From Candidatus Bathyarchaeota archaeon (GTDB taxonomy: Archaea > Thermoproteota > Bathyarchaeia > Bathyarchaeales > Bathyarchaeaceae), in NCBI GenBank assembly GCA_020348865.1, contig CP070754.1, forward strand, positions 1,115,624 through 1,164,428: DNA of 48,805 nt, read 5' to 3'. Each line of letters opens with the position of its first letter. The stretch's first letter is position 1. Shown here piece after piece: positions 8,603-16,437 of the stretch. The notes below the pieces were generated by a model. It was not told the origin of the DNA. It made no database searches and saw only the letters and a program-made list of their open reading frames with translations. The position numbers and the translations under genes were made by a program.

Positions 8603-10294
8603 TTAAGGAACCCTCCCAGTAAAGGTCGTTTCATAGCCTTGAGAGGTTTCCACCGCAATCACAAAATCCTTTCCGGAGCTAGGGTCCCAACTCCATGAGC
8701 ACATGAATGTAATGCTGGCGCCTGAGGGAAGAACAAATGGAAGAGATGGAATCTCTGTTTTCAGTTGGGGTGCACCTTCAACAGTCAAAGTTACTGCAGT
8801 AATGTCAATAGGGCCGAACACTTCGGGGTTCTTCACCGTGAAGAGAAAATGATTCGGGTCTACTATGTTGAAAACAACATCTGTAATGGTTAGAGCTACA
8901 AGGGTGACAGGGGTAGAGCGGAAAGAATATCCGTCAGCGGTTTGCACAACAGCTGTAGCATCTTTTCCTATGTATGTACTCCAGCTCCAAGAGCAAGTGA
9001 GTGGTCGCGACTCGTTCCAATCCAGTCTTATTGGTGGAGAAGGAGACGTGCCATCAGTCAAGTCCACTACGATCCCGTCTTCTATGACTACATGGATTTC
9101 TGTGATTGTAACAGAAGCACCTTCGGGAGAAAACTCTGAATTCTGAACAGTGATGTAGAAGTAGTTCACATCTGTCGGATCGAAATTCACATGGGTAATG
9201 TTTACGATTTTGGACGGTGGAGTGACTTGGACCCGCTGTGCGGTGAACCCTTGTAGTGTGTTGACGCCTACTGTAACGTTCCTGTCTTTGTAGTCTGCCC
9301 AGTTCCACGGACATACGAACGTGACCGAGGCATTCGAATCAAGCGCATAGGGAATGGCTGGGTCCACATGAAAACCGTTCTCTAGATTCCATTCTTGCAC
9401 CGTCAAGTTTTCCACAATCACAGCTATTCCTGTGACGTTCACGTAGGTTGAGGAAGCTTCACCGTTCATGACATTGACTGAAAAGCGGCTCGTGTTTGCC
9501 GCATTGAAGAGAATATCCGTGATGTTCAACGTAACCGGGAGAGAGGTTGTTTGGATAGTCTGGTTCATATAACCTTGTAGAGTGTGCACAGAAACAGTCA
9601 CACTTGAATTCTGATAGCTGGTCCAATCCCAAGCACAACTGAAATCTTGCGTTTCACCCGGACTCAGTGCCCACGGAATAGGAGTTATATCAGTTACGCT
9701 TTGCTCAATTCCATCCGCAGTCACAGCAATATCCGTGATGTTGATATGAGTCTCAGATAGAATGTCGTTTTCAACAGTCACGTTGAAACCTGTAACACTT
9801 ATCGTTGAGTTGAAGTCAACCTCCATGATTTTCACGTTCACTTTGGGAGTGTCAAATTCACGGGATCCTCCAGATTCGCCTGCAACTGACACGTCGATTC
9901 TTACAGTTTCACCTGTATAGTTTGCCCAGTTCCAAGTACACCTGAAGTTTCGAGATTCGCCTTTCTGAAGCGGCGTATCAAGCGAAGGCGTAACTGCTGT
10001 TGCTTTGTGAACTGTGCTGTCTCTTAGCGTTGAAACCGTGATTTGTGTGATTTGAGCGGACCCAGTTATATTGGAGAAGGTTGGATGCAGAACAGTGACG
10101 TTGAAATGATACGTGTCCTGCTCGGGAAACACCGCATCAGTTATGCTTAAAGCCGGACCAACATTATAGCCTAGGAATTCATAGTAGCCTGCAACCCAGA
10201 GATAAGATAGGAGTCCCCCAATCACCATAGAACCCAACATCAATAGGATAAGAAAAAGCCGTCCAATAGCACGCACATCGCGAGCAAACCTCAT
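8603..10294 (-). CDS. Membrane-anchored extracellular protein with five beta-type repeats
   Basis: From the ATG at 10294 this is 563 residues: a basic N-terminus, one hydrophobic segment (RLFLILLMLGSMVIGGLL) serving as signal or anchor, then five tandem domains of about 90-110 residues. Each ends in a signature like FxCxWxWxxY followed by VxVxTxQGY: FRCTWNWANY, FSCAWDWTSY, FVCPWNWADY, LTCSWSWSTY, FMCSWSWDPS. Each begins with a strand like ITDVVFN. Many N-x-S/T sequons suggest N-glycosylation, and the domains are probably Ig-like beta sandwiches. I prefer ATG 10294 over TTG 10342 because GAGGG sits 6 nt before it and the TATA box near 10361 would start transcription downstream of 10342. A surface or adhesion role is inference. 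Confidence 0.8.
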   Translation of the reverse strand: MRFARDVRAIGRLFLILLMLGSMVIGGLLSYLWVAGYYEFLGYNVGPALSITDAVFPEQDTYHFNVTVLHPTFSNITGSAQITQITVSTLRDSTVHKATAVTPSLDTPLQKGESRNFRCTWNWANYTGETVRIDVSVAGESGGSREFDTPKVNVKIMEVDFNSTISVTGFNVTVENDILSETHINITDIAVTADGIEQSVTDITPIPWALSPGETQDFSCAWDWTSYQNSSVTVSVHTLQGYMNQTIQTTSLPVTLNITDILFNAANTSRFSVNVMNGEASSTYVNVTGIAVIVENLTVQEWNLENGFHVDPAIPYALDSNASVTFVCPWNWADYKDRNVTVGVNTLQGFTAQRVQVTPPSKIVNITHVNFDPTDVNYFYITVQNSEFSPEGASVTITEIHVVIEDGIVVDLTDGTSPSPPIRLDWNESRPLTCSWSWSTYIGKDATAVVQTADGYSFRSTPVTLVALTITDVVFNIVDPNHFLFTVKNPEVFGPIDITAVTLTVEGAPQLKTEIPSLPFVLPSGASITFMCSWSWDPSSGKDFVIAVETSQGYETTFTGRVP

Positions 10295-10356
10295 AATTTT
10301 CCCTCGTGAAAGAACGCTATCAATTATTGTTTGGATGTTCAAATCCTTTCTGACAG

Positions 10357-10366
10357 CATATAAACA
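10357..10366 (-). promoter_or_regulatory. TATA box for five-repeat surface protein gene
   Basis: GTTTATATGC on the minus strand predicts initiation near 10334, giving a leader of about 40 nt to the ATG at 10294. Confidence 0.4.
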
Positions 10367-10605
10367 TTCGGTTTCTAGGCTGATAATGCTGGATGATAGT
10401 CATTTGGGCACGCTGAGACTAATACAAAGCTTCTCAGTTGTTTACACGCATACGTGCATTGGGAGTCTAGAAGTTGAACGATACTGAACGTACAAGAAAC
10501 GTATTCGAAGTGTATCAAACCCGATTTGTATGCAAGGTTCCCTAAACCTAATATGTGAGACAGATGGAAAGATTATGACATGAGGGTATGTAACATTCAT
10601 ACTCT

Positions 10606-10650
10606 GAGGTAGTTTCCGTAAATAACCTACCTCCAAATAAAAAACCGGGG
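10606..10650 (+). promoter_or_regulatory. preQ1-I-like pseudoknot riboswitch candidate upstream of queT
   Basis: A 7-bp stem forms between GAGGTAG (10606-10612) and CTACCTC (10627-10633). The loop starts with U and contains TTCCG (10614-10618), which can pair with CGGGG (10646-10650) to give an H-type pseudoknot. Between them is an A-rich tail (AAATAAAAAA, 10635-10644). A cytidine (10626), preceded by TAA, sits directly before the 3' strand of the first stem, the place of the ligand-pairing C in preQ1-I aptamers (UAAC there too). The paired CGGGG overlaps the GGGGTGA Shine-Dalgarno of queT, so ligand binding would block translation. Families of preQ1 aptamers are known to control queT in bacteria. 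Ligand identity (preQ1 or preQ0) is inference. Confidence 0.6.
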
Positions 10651-10657
10651 TGATTTA

Positions 10658-11158
10658 ATGAGGTTAGGCGCAGTATGGGTTTCGGTAGCTGCCGTCTTCG
10701 CAGCTTTGTACGCTGTTGGGGTGATTTTCTTGGCACCGATAAGCTTCAGTGTCTATCAGGTGAGGTTAGCAGATGCTCTGCCTCCGTTGTCAATGATTTT
10801 CGGCATCCCTAGTGTCATTGGCCTTAGTTTGGGATGTGTAGTTTCAAATGTTTACGGCGGCTTGGGGTTAATCGATATCGTTGGAGGGGCAACTGCAAAT
10901 TTCATTGCTAGTGCCTTGGCGTGGTACATAGCAAGAAGAAGGGGAATCACTCACAGGTTTCTAGGAGCGACAATTGAAACGTTGGTAGTAACCTTGATTG
11001 TAGGAGGGTATCTATGGATTATATTGGAGGTTCCGTTGGAACTTGGCCTTTTTGGAGTGTTAGTTGGATCTATTGTAGCCATAAATATCGTAGGCTTCCC
11101 AATACAAGAGGTGATTCGACGAAGTGCCGCAATCAAGGAAATCGCAACTCGTTGGTGA
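10658..11158 (+). CDS. queT: QueT-family 7-deazaguanine precursor transporter
   Basis: This 166-residue integral membrane protein matches the QueT family (DUF988/COG4708), putative substrate-binding S subunits of ECF importers for queuosine precursors. The diagnostic stretch is YQVRLADALPPLSMIFGIPS, then GLSLGCVVSNVYGGLGLIDI. About five transmembrane helices cover the protein. In an archaeon the imported base would feed archaeosine in tRNA. GGGGTGA lies 4 nt before the ATG and is inside the predicted riboswitch pseudoknot. The ECF ATPases and T subunit are not in this window, so they would have to be shared from elsewhere. Confidence 0.85.
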   Translation: MRLGAVWVSVAAVFAALYAVGVIFLAPISFSVYQVRLADALPPLSMIFGIPSVIGLSLGCVVSNVYGGLGLIDIVGGATANFIASALAWYIARRRGITHRFLGATIETLVVTLIVGGYLWIILEVPLELGLFGVLVGSIVAINIVGFPIQEVIRRSAAIKEIATRW

Positions 11159-11307
11159 GAACCCAGCAGTTGCCGCGCTATCCAATAACGCGACTTAGAA
11201 AACCTTGAAGAACACTAGTTGAACGTACAGACCAAATGATGTTTCCAGAAACTCTTAAGGCTCTTAGCGGGTTACATGGAAACTGAAGACGTATGGGTTG
11301 AGGGAAG

Positions 11308-12051
11308 GTGAGAGAGAAAGCATTAAATTCTAGAGTTGCTGCGAAAAACTTGGCGCTGGTCTGTGTTTTTGCGTCTTTGTGCGCAATCTTCTCTCTCTGG
11401 TCTCTGTTCCCGGTAATAGGTGCCATTAGAACATCAATCAAAGTAACTGCTATCATGGCTCCGTTGATTGGGATAATACTTGGACCATATATGGGTGCGT
11501 TTGCGGTGGCTTTGGGTGGATTCATTGGTTCATCCATAACGCCGACTGGTCCTTTTGGGCCTCTCAGTTTCGTACCGTGGATGGCTGCTGCCTTCTGTTC
11601 CGGTCTTTTATACAATCATAAGTGGCGACAGGCAGCTATCCTATATTCAGGGTTGCTGCTAGTGTTTGCATTTTATCCGACAATAGGCCCAGCTTGGTTG
11701 CATCCATACCTCATTTGGTTTCAACTAATCGGGCTAGCCATTCTGGTCTCTCCACTGCAATCAAAAGCTGTGACGCTTTCACAACAAACGAATGCCAAGG
11801 AACTCATCTTAGGAGTCGCTGTCACCTCCCTCATATCTGCGTTGTTTGGTCAGATTGTTGGCAGTATTATGTTTGAGATTACGCAGTGGCCAGCATTTAT
11901 TCCTGATTTGAACAAGTGGATACCTATTTGGCAGACTCTTACCTTTTTGTATCCGGTTGAAAGAGTGATAATCACAGTGATGGTTACGTTCATAGGGGTG
12001 CCACTCATTAGGGCACTTAGAGCGTGGGGGTATGAAATAGGAGGAAAGTGA
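11308..12051 (+). CDS. ECF transporter S-component-like membrane protein
   Basis: This 247-residue protein has about six to seven hydrophobic segments and the look of an ECF S component: an N-terminal NLALVCVFASLCAIFSLWS helix, then SIKVTAIMAPLIGIILGPYMG and a Gly-rich GGFIGSSITPTGPFGPLSF. Length is somewhat above the family norm (170-220). It follows queT by 149 bases and lies 6 bases before cofE, so it is probably co-transcribed with cofE. The substrate is unknown; a flavin, deazaflavin or nucleobase precursor would fit the neighbours, but this is inference. The start is GTG after GAGGGAAG. Confidence 0.7.
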   Translation: MREKALNSRVAAKNLALVCVFASLCAIFSLWSLFPVIGAIRTSIKVTAIMAPLIGIILGPYMGAFAVALGGFIGSSITPTGPFGPLSFVPWMAAAFCSGLLYNHKWRQAAILYSGLLLVFAFYPTIGPAWLHPYLIWFQLIGLAILVSPLQSKAVTLSQQTNAKELILGVAVTSLISALFGQIVGSIMFEITQWPAFIPDLNKWIPIWQTLTFLYPVERVIITVMVTFIGVPLIRALRAWGYEIGGK

Positions 12052-12057
12052 AAACGC

Positions 12058-12816
12058 ATGCAGCTTTTTGGAATACACACTCGACTTATAGAGCCGGGAG
12101 ATGATCTTGTAGATGTTATCCTTGACGGTTTGCGAAGGCAAAAGATAACCGTGGAAAATCAAGATGTGCTGGTAGTCGCTAGCAAAGTTGTTGCTACTAT
12201 TCAACGGCGTCTTGTGAAACTGAGCTCAATAGAGCCGTCCAGACGAGCTAGAGAACTCTCCGCGAAATATAACTTGGAACCCAGTTTTGTGGAAGTTGTG
12301 TTGCAGGAGGCAGAGAGAGTCTATGGAGGGGTCACCAGAGCGTTGCTCACCTTGAAAAACAATGTGTTGATAGCAAACGCGGGGGTTGATCATAAGAACG
12401 TGCCTAGAGGATACGTTGCGTTGTGGCCTAAGAACCCTAATGAAAGTGCTGAGAAAATTCGAAAAGAAATCTTCGAAAGAACAGGCAGACGTGTGGGAGT
12501 TCTGATCATCGACAGCCAAGTTGCTCCGCTTCGCTTGGGTACAACAGGCGTTGCTATAGGAATAGCTGGATTTCATCCTGTCAAAGACTGCAGAACCAAC
12601 AAAGATCTCTACGGCAACCCCTTACTCATTACGAGACACGCCTTGGCTGATGACGTTGCTTGCGCAGCCCACTTGATTATGGGAGAAGCAAATGAGCGAA
12701 CCCCTGTAGTTCTTTTCAAAGGAATCCCTGCCGACTTCAGCGGAAAAATCAAGCCTGGTTCTGTGACAATTCCAGCAGAAGAATGCTTGTTCATGAGTTG
12801 CATTGGACGAGAATAG
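12058..12816 (+). CDS. cofE: Coenzyme F420-0:L-glutamate ligase
   Basis: This 252-residue enzyme adds gamma-linked glutamates to F420-0 using GTP. Family features are LVVASKVVATIQRR (N-terminal), RALLTLKNNVLIANAGVD, VGVLIIDSQVAPLRLGTTGVAIG, and DLYGNPLLITRHALADDVAC, which holds the metal and nucleotide site. Length matches archaeal CofE (~250). GGAGGAAAGTG, at the end of the preceding gene, provides the ribosome-binding site. Its presence implies that the organism makes F420. No other cof gene is nearby. Confidence 0.95.
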   Translation: MQLFGIHTRLIEPGDDLVDVILDGLRRQKITVENQDVLVVASKVVATIQRRLVKLSSIEPSRRARELSAKYNLEPSFVEVVLQEAERVYGGVTRALLTLKNNVLIANAGVDHKNVPRGYVALWPKNPNESAEKIRKEIFERTGRRVGVLIIDSQVAPLRLGTTGVAIGIAGFHPVKDCRTNKDLYGNPLLITRHALADDVACAAHLIMGEANERTPVVLFKGIPADFSGKIKPGSVTIPAEECLFMSCIGRE

Positions 12817-12820
12817 GTGT

Positions 12821-13156
12821 TCAGTCTTTCTTGATTTCGAATCTCTTCAGTTTCTCTATCGTATGAGTTTGCTTTAGTCTCTTCATATACCACCCTCTTT
12901 GGCTCGTGTAATAGACACTTAACGTAATTCCACAAGCAAGCAAAACATACGCAAGAATAGTGAAGGTCAGCCCAAAAAGGCTGTAGGGGTGAGATGTTAT
13001 GTGATACGGAATGATTAAGAACCATTCAGGATCCGAAACAGTGATAGCTGTCAGGATTGTTCCTCCGATCAGGAACAACACGCCTGCTAGAGTAACCATG
13101 TATCCGATGTTTTCGTTGTGTCTGGATTCCTCAGCTTTTTCATGCAGATACTCCAT
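12821..13156 (-). CDS. Small two-helix membrane protein
   Basis: This 111-residue protein has a short charged N-terminus, two hydrophobic helices (about residues 18-42 and 60-84) and a basic C-terminal tail (RGWYMKRLKQTHTIEKLKRF) that probably faces the cytoplasm. It converges on cofE with a 4-base gap. No conserved motif was recognised. The composition is typical of a real gene, and the ATG follows a GAGGTGA at a somewhat long spacing. Confidence 0.62.
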   Translation of the reverse strand: MEYLHEKAEESRHNENIGYMVTLAGVLFLIGGTILTAITVSDPEWFLIIPYHITSHPYSLFGLTFTILAYVLLACGITLSVYYTSQRGWYMKRLKQTHTIEKLKRFEIKKD

Positions 13157-13395
13157 TAGAGACAGCTGACTTCACCTCTTATGCAGAGAAAGCACGCATA
13201 CTGACAAGTATCTTGTCAAGCTTTCTGGTGTTTCTTTCTCCCACTTTTGTTACTTAAGCATTGTTTATTCTGAATACAGACTGCGGATTAACAGGTATTT
13301 CTGGTAGAACAGAAAAGTGCTGACCCAGAAAAGTTTCCGATATTGATCTAGAGTCTGTCAACTGCTACTGGACAGACGGCAGGTGTTCTGATTGG

Positions 13396-13569
13396 CTATT
13401 TTCCTGATTTCGGTTTTGCGACTTTTGGTACGTATATTGTTGGGCTATCACATACAGGGCAGTATCTAGGTTCTGGTGGTTCTTCATGCACCCAAATGTG
13501 CCCGCATTTCAGACATATCCATTCAGGCAAAATCTTCACCACACATGCTTTCAAATCGTTGATTAACAT
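13396..13569 (-). CDS. Zinc-ribbon (rubredoxin-like) miniprotein
   Basis: A 57-residue reading frame starts MLINDLKACVVKILPEWIC and contains two CxxC knuckles: CLKCGH and, 17 residues on, CPVCDSP. This is a classic zinc ribbon or rubredoxin-like fold, and the C-terminus is basic (VPKVAKPKSGK). Similar stand-alone zinc ribbons are frequent in archaea, often of unknown function. The gene starts 36 bases after the polB1 stop on the same strand. A TATA-like TAAACATA at 13590-13597 would start transcription close to the ATG. No specific role can be assigned. Confidence 0.65.
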   Translation of the reverse strand: MLINDLKACVVKILPEWICLKCGHIWVHEEPPEPRYCPVCDSPTIYVPKVAKPKSGK

Positions 13570-13604
13570 TTTGAAACACTTAAATCTTTATGTTTAGGTG
13601 GCGT

Positions 13605-14198
13605 CTACATGAAACGTTCAAGTTTCGTCAACCCGATGATTTCATCGAAATCCAATCCCAACGCATCGAGAACCTGAGCAAAGGTTGAATTCATTTGTCC
13701 CACATACTTGTCTACATCCACTTCACTGTTTAAGGCCAGTTGAACAGGTTTCACCCGAGGTTCCTTCATAACCTTCACAAAGCTTATCAAATCGCCCGCT
13801 TTCAACTCGTATCCATTTTCCTCGAGGACCAAGGCAGCCTTCACGTGCTGTGGCGTGGTTTTTGTGTATCCCCCAGGAACCTTCCCAAGTACGACGTGGA
13901 AGGCTAGTTCCTCAGGATTCTCTCCCCATTCACGTCGCTTCAGCGTGAAATAACGTTCACGGACGATTTCCCGGATGTCTTTCTTTGCATCTTCGAATTC
14001 TGTAGGGGATTTCACTCGACCTAATCGCTCCTCCATTTGGTCGAAAGCATTTTTGATGAACTTGGGGATGTGTCTCTTCTTTCCTGTCATTCCTTTAACA
14101 TCTACGCTTCCATCCGAATAAATCCCAAGATAATTCTTCTTCCTTGAACTAAAGACTGAGTAGCGGTAGACTTTGTCCAACATCCAATTCCATTCCAA
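13605..14198 (-). CDS. polB1: PolB1 C-terminal (thumb) part, out of frame with the rest
   Basis: This frame encodes the thumb domain of a PolB1-type DNA polymerase. Beginning at DKVYRYSVFSSRKKNYLG it matches what should follow the palm: SDGSVDVKGMTGKKRHIPKF, then ELAFHVVLGKVPGGYTKTTP, QHVKAALVLEENG and VKPVQLALNSEVDVDKYVG. The open frame can begin at a TTG (14198), but its first residues are not polymerase-like, so independent translation is doubtful. It overlaps the N-terminal part by 50 bases in the other frame. Removing one C of the CC at 14177-14178 would fuse the parts through ELDVDKVYRY. Confidence 0.85.
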   Translation of the reverse strand: MEWNWMLDKVYRYSVFSSRKKNYLGIYSDGSVDVKGMTGKKRHIPKFIKNAFDQMEERLGRVKSPTEFEDAKKDIREIVRERYFTLKRREWGENPEELAFHVVLGKVPGGYTKTTPQHVKAALVLEENGYELKAGDLISFVKVMKEPRVKPVQLALNSEVDVDKYVGQMNSTFAQVLDALGLDFDEIIGLTKLERFM

Positions 14199-16275
14199 GC
14201 TTGAGTTCTGACCAGTCCATCAAAGCGCCTATTTTCTCGTCAGACGCCCCTCTCAGAAAGATGCTGTCGGTGTCTCCGTAAATAACCTCAATTTCCAACT
14301 CTCTAGCTTTGTCTATTGTCTGCGTTATGACGTGTCTTCCAATAGCAGCTGTGGCCTCAGCCACTGGTGGACAATACAAATCAAATGTTTCCGCGCCAAA
14401 CACGCCGTAGCTCGCGTTAAGTATGACTTTCAAAGCCCTTTGTATAACGTGGTACCAGCTTCGCGATTTATTAGGCAACGTTTTGTCTTTGGATTTTGGC
14501 TTGTACCATCTGACTCGAAGATCTCTAAGTGAACCTATCAGCAGACTCTGAACCGCCCTACGCTTCGTACAGACCCAGTGAGGAGTACCGGGAACCTTGT
14601 TGCTTCCGCATTCGCTGTGGGAACAACGAACAGATTGATAGCCCAGATTGTGAACCTTGATTATGGACGGGTACAGGCTCGCGAAGTCCATGACCTTCAC
14701 GTTGAAATGTACGCCAGGCACTGGCTCGACCACGATGGCGCCCTTGTATTTCTTGCCTTTTATCATGGCTTTGGTGGTCGTTGTTCCTTTTGCATCAAGT
14801 ATGTTCTTGGCGTTTGGAATTAACATATTTCTTTGACGGTGTTCATGATGAAGGAAGTTGCGAATCCATCGAGAGACTCCTTGTCGGCTGACATCTTCCA
14901 TGGGCATACGAGCAATCCGAGTGAGGGCTAGAATGAGTTTCATCACGAGATCGTTGTCAAACGTGCAGAGTTCAAGCGTGATCTCTGAGTCTATCATGCA
15001 GTATCGAGCCAGTTCTGTGTAGGTCAATTTGGATATAGGCTTCCCAAGTTCAAGTTTGGCTCGATCTACCAAAGCTTTGCCAACTTCATCCAGAGTTACA
15101 CCACGGTATTTTTGGTTGAATGCGTAGATTTGGATGGACCTATTATAGAAGAACTTGTAGAGATCGATGTGGACACCATGTTTGAGTAAGCTTACTCTCC
15201 TTCTAACCTCTATGGGAATCTGGCTTCTCTTCAAACCTAGGTTCAGAGCCCGGTGGTAAAGGTATCGAAAATCAAAGTCATCACCATTAAATGTTATAAC
15301 GAACGGATACTCCCAGAGCGCCTCAAAGATTCTCAGGATAAGCTTTTCCTCAGAATCATAGTACTCCACACTCACGTTAGAAGGCAACTGCTCAGAACCT
15401 TCTTCAACTTCTTTACGCCTCAGAAGCAGAACATTGCTCTTCCCATCTGACCCTAGAAGCGTTGCACAAATGACGGCATACGCAGCTTCTTGAGGGTCTG
15501 GAACACGCGTAGGTAACGGCGAGAAAACCTCAATGTCAAGGGCTACTCTCCGAAAATTCGGAACTGGATATTCAAGAAGCTTTGCCCACAATTCTATATT
15601 TTGCAACGATTCCTTGGACGCGTTTAGGAATAACCCTCGAATTCGCTTGATTGTTGCCTCTGAAGGTTCATGTTCGACTTGGACGAGTTTGCCATCTTCA
15701 ATCTTGTAGATCATGCCTGGAGCTAGGTTTCTATCATAAATGTAGCTCTGATAATACTTGATAACTGCTTCCCAGACGTCTACCTGTTTTTCCTTGCCTG
15801 CGATTTTGCGGTACTCCTCAGGTATAATGTCGCGGATACATCCAGTAGGACGCCCTCCAATTGCTAGAGGGTCTTTAGCCACCACTTTTGTCACGGTTAC
15901 CTGTTCGTCAAGCAATGAATCATATTTCTCCACAGTCTCGAGATGGTCAAACCCAGAATGCGACGTTAGACCAACGATTCTTTCGAGTTCGCTAGGTGGA
16001 AGATTCGTAAGGCAATATGGTTTGTGTCCTGTTGTGTCGTACCAGAAATAGATCCTCTCAGATTTAGGTTCATAAAGCTTGATGCAGACGCGTCTCCTAT
16101 TTCCATCATACGTGGCAGAGACGAAATACGAAGCAGATACATTTCGAGGAGCTTCAGCGGTAACGACGACTCTTTCTCTTTCCGGAGATTGCCTCTCAAC
16201 GGATGCATGAGATTTTGTCTGGGTTTCTTTTGCAGTTGCAGCTTCGGGGAAGAAATCGTCCAAATGCTTTTTCAT
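14149..16275 (-). CDS. polB1: Family-B replicative DNA polymerase PolB1, N-terminal, exonuclease and palm part
   Basis: This 708-residue part of the replicative polymerase holds the N-terminal domain, a 3'-5' exonuclease (DIEVFSP near 245, FNGDDFD, and YCMIDSE) and the polymerase palm/fingers: motif A DFASLYPSI (near 530), motif B KVILNASYGVFGAETF, motif C YGDTDSIF (near 665). It follows Sulfolobus PolB1 segment by segment (TGHKPY, DPLAIGGRP, GIHIDLYKFF-like and KGKKYKGAIVVEP stretches), so it is the crenarchaeal type. The N-terminus KKHLDDFF resembles a PCNA-binding box with Lys for Gln. After ELKLGMELDV the frame diverges and stops, because of one extra base at 14177-14178. All catalytic residues are present upstream of the break. 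Confidence 0.92.
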   Translation of the reverse strand: MKKHLDDFFPEAATAKETQTKSHASVERQSPERERVVVTAEAPRNVSASYFVSATYDGNRRRVCIKLYEPKSERIYFWYDTTGHKPYCLTNLPPSELERIVGLTSHSGFDHLETVEKYDSLLDEQVTVTKVVAKDPLAIGGRPTGCIRDIIPEEYRKIAGKEKQVDVWEAVIKYYQSYIYDRNLAPGMIYKIEDGKLVQVEHEPSEATIKRIRGLFLNASKESLQNIELWAKLLEYPVPNFRRVALDIEVFSPLPTRVPDPQEAAYAVICATLLGSDGKSNVLLLRRKEVEEGSEQLPSNVSVEYYDSEEKLILRIFEALWEYPFVITFNGDDFDFRYLYHRALNLGLKRSQIPIEVRRRVSLLKHGVHIDLYKFFYNRSIQIYAFNQKYRGVTLDEVGKALVDRAKLELGKPISKLTYTELARYCMIDSEITLELCTFDNDLVMKLILALTRIARMPMEDVSRQGVSRWIRNFLHHEHRQRNMLIPNAKNILDAKGTTTTKAMIKGKKYKGAIVVEPVPGVHFNVKVMDFASLYPSIIKVHNLGYQSVRCSHSECGSNKVPGTPHWVCTKRRAVQSLLIGSLRDLRVRWYKPKSKDKTLPNKSRSWYHVIQRALKVILNASYGVFGAETFDLYCPPVAEATAAIGRHVITQTIDKARELEIEVIYGDTDSIFLRGASDEKIGALMDWSELKLGMELDVGQSLPLLSL

Positions 16276-16397
16276 TGTTGTATCCGTGACTTCCTATGTA
16301 TAGTCGTCGTACACTAAAAAGCTCTCTGATGTGGATTGTTTCTTTGGATTTTTGGCTTCACAGACCAAAACAGGAACGGGTGAGCTGCGATGGGCAG

Positions 16398-16407
16398 ATT
16401 TTTATGA
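16398..16407 (+). promoter_or_regulatory. TATA box for RsmB-type methyltransferase gene
   Basis: ATTTTTATGA lies about 35 nt before the ATG at 16438, predicting a very short leader. Confidence 0.35.
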
Positions 16408-16437
16408 ATATCTCTTCATTGCTAACTCGGTATTGAG

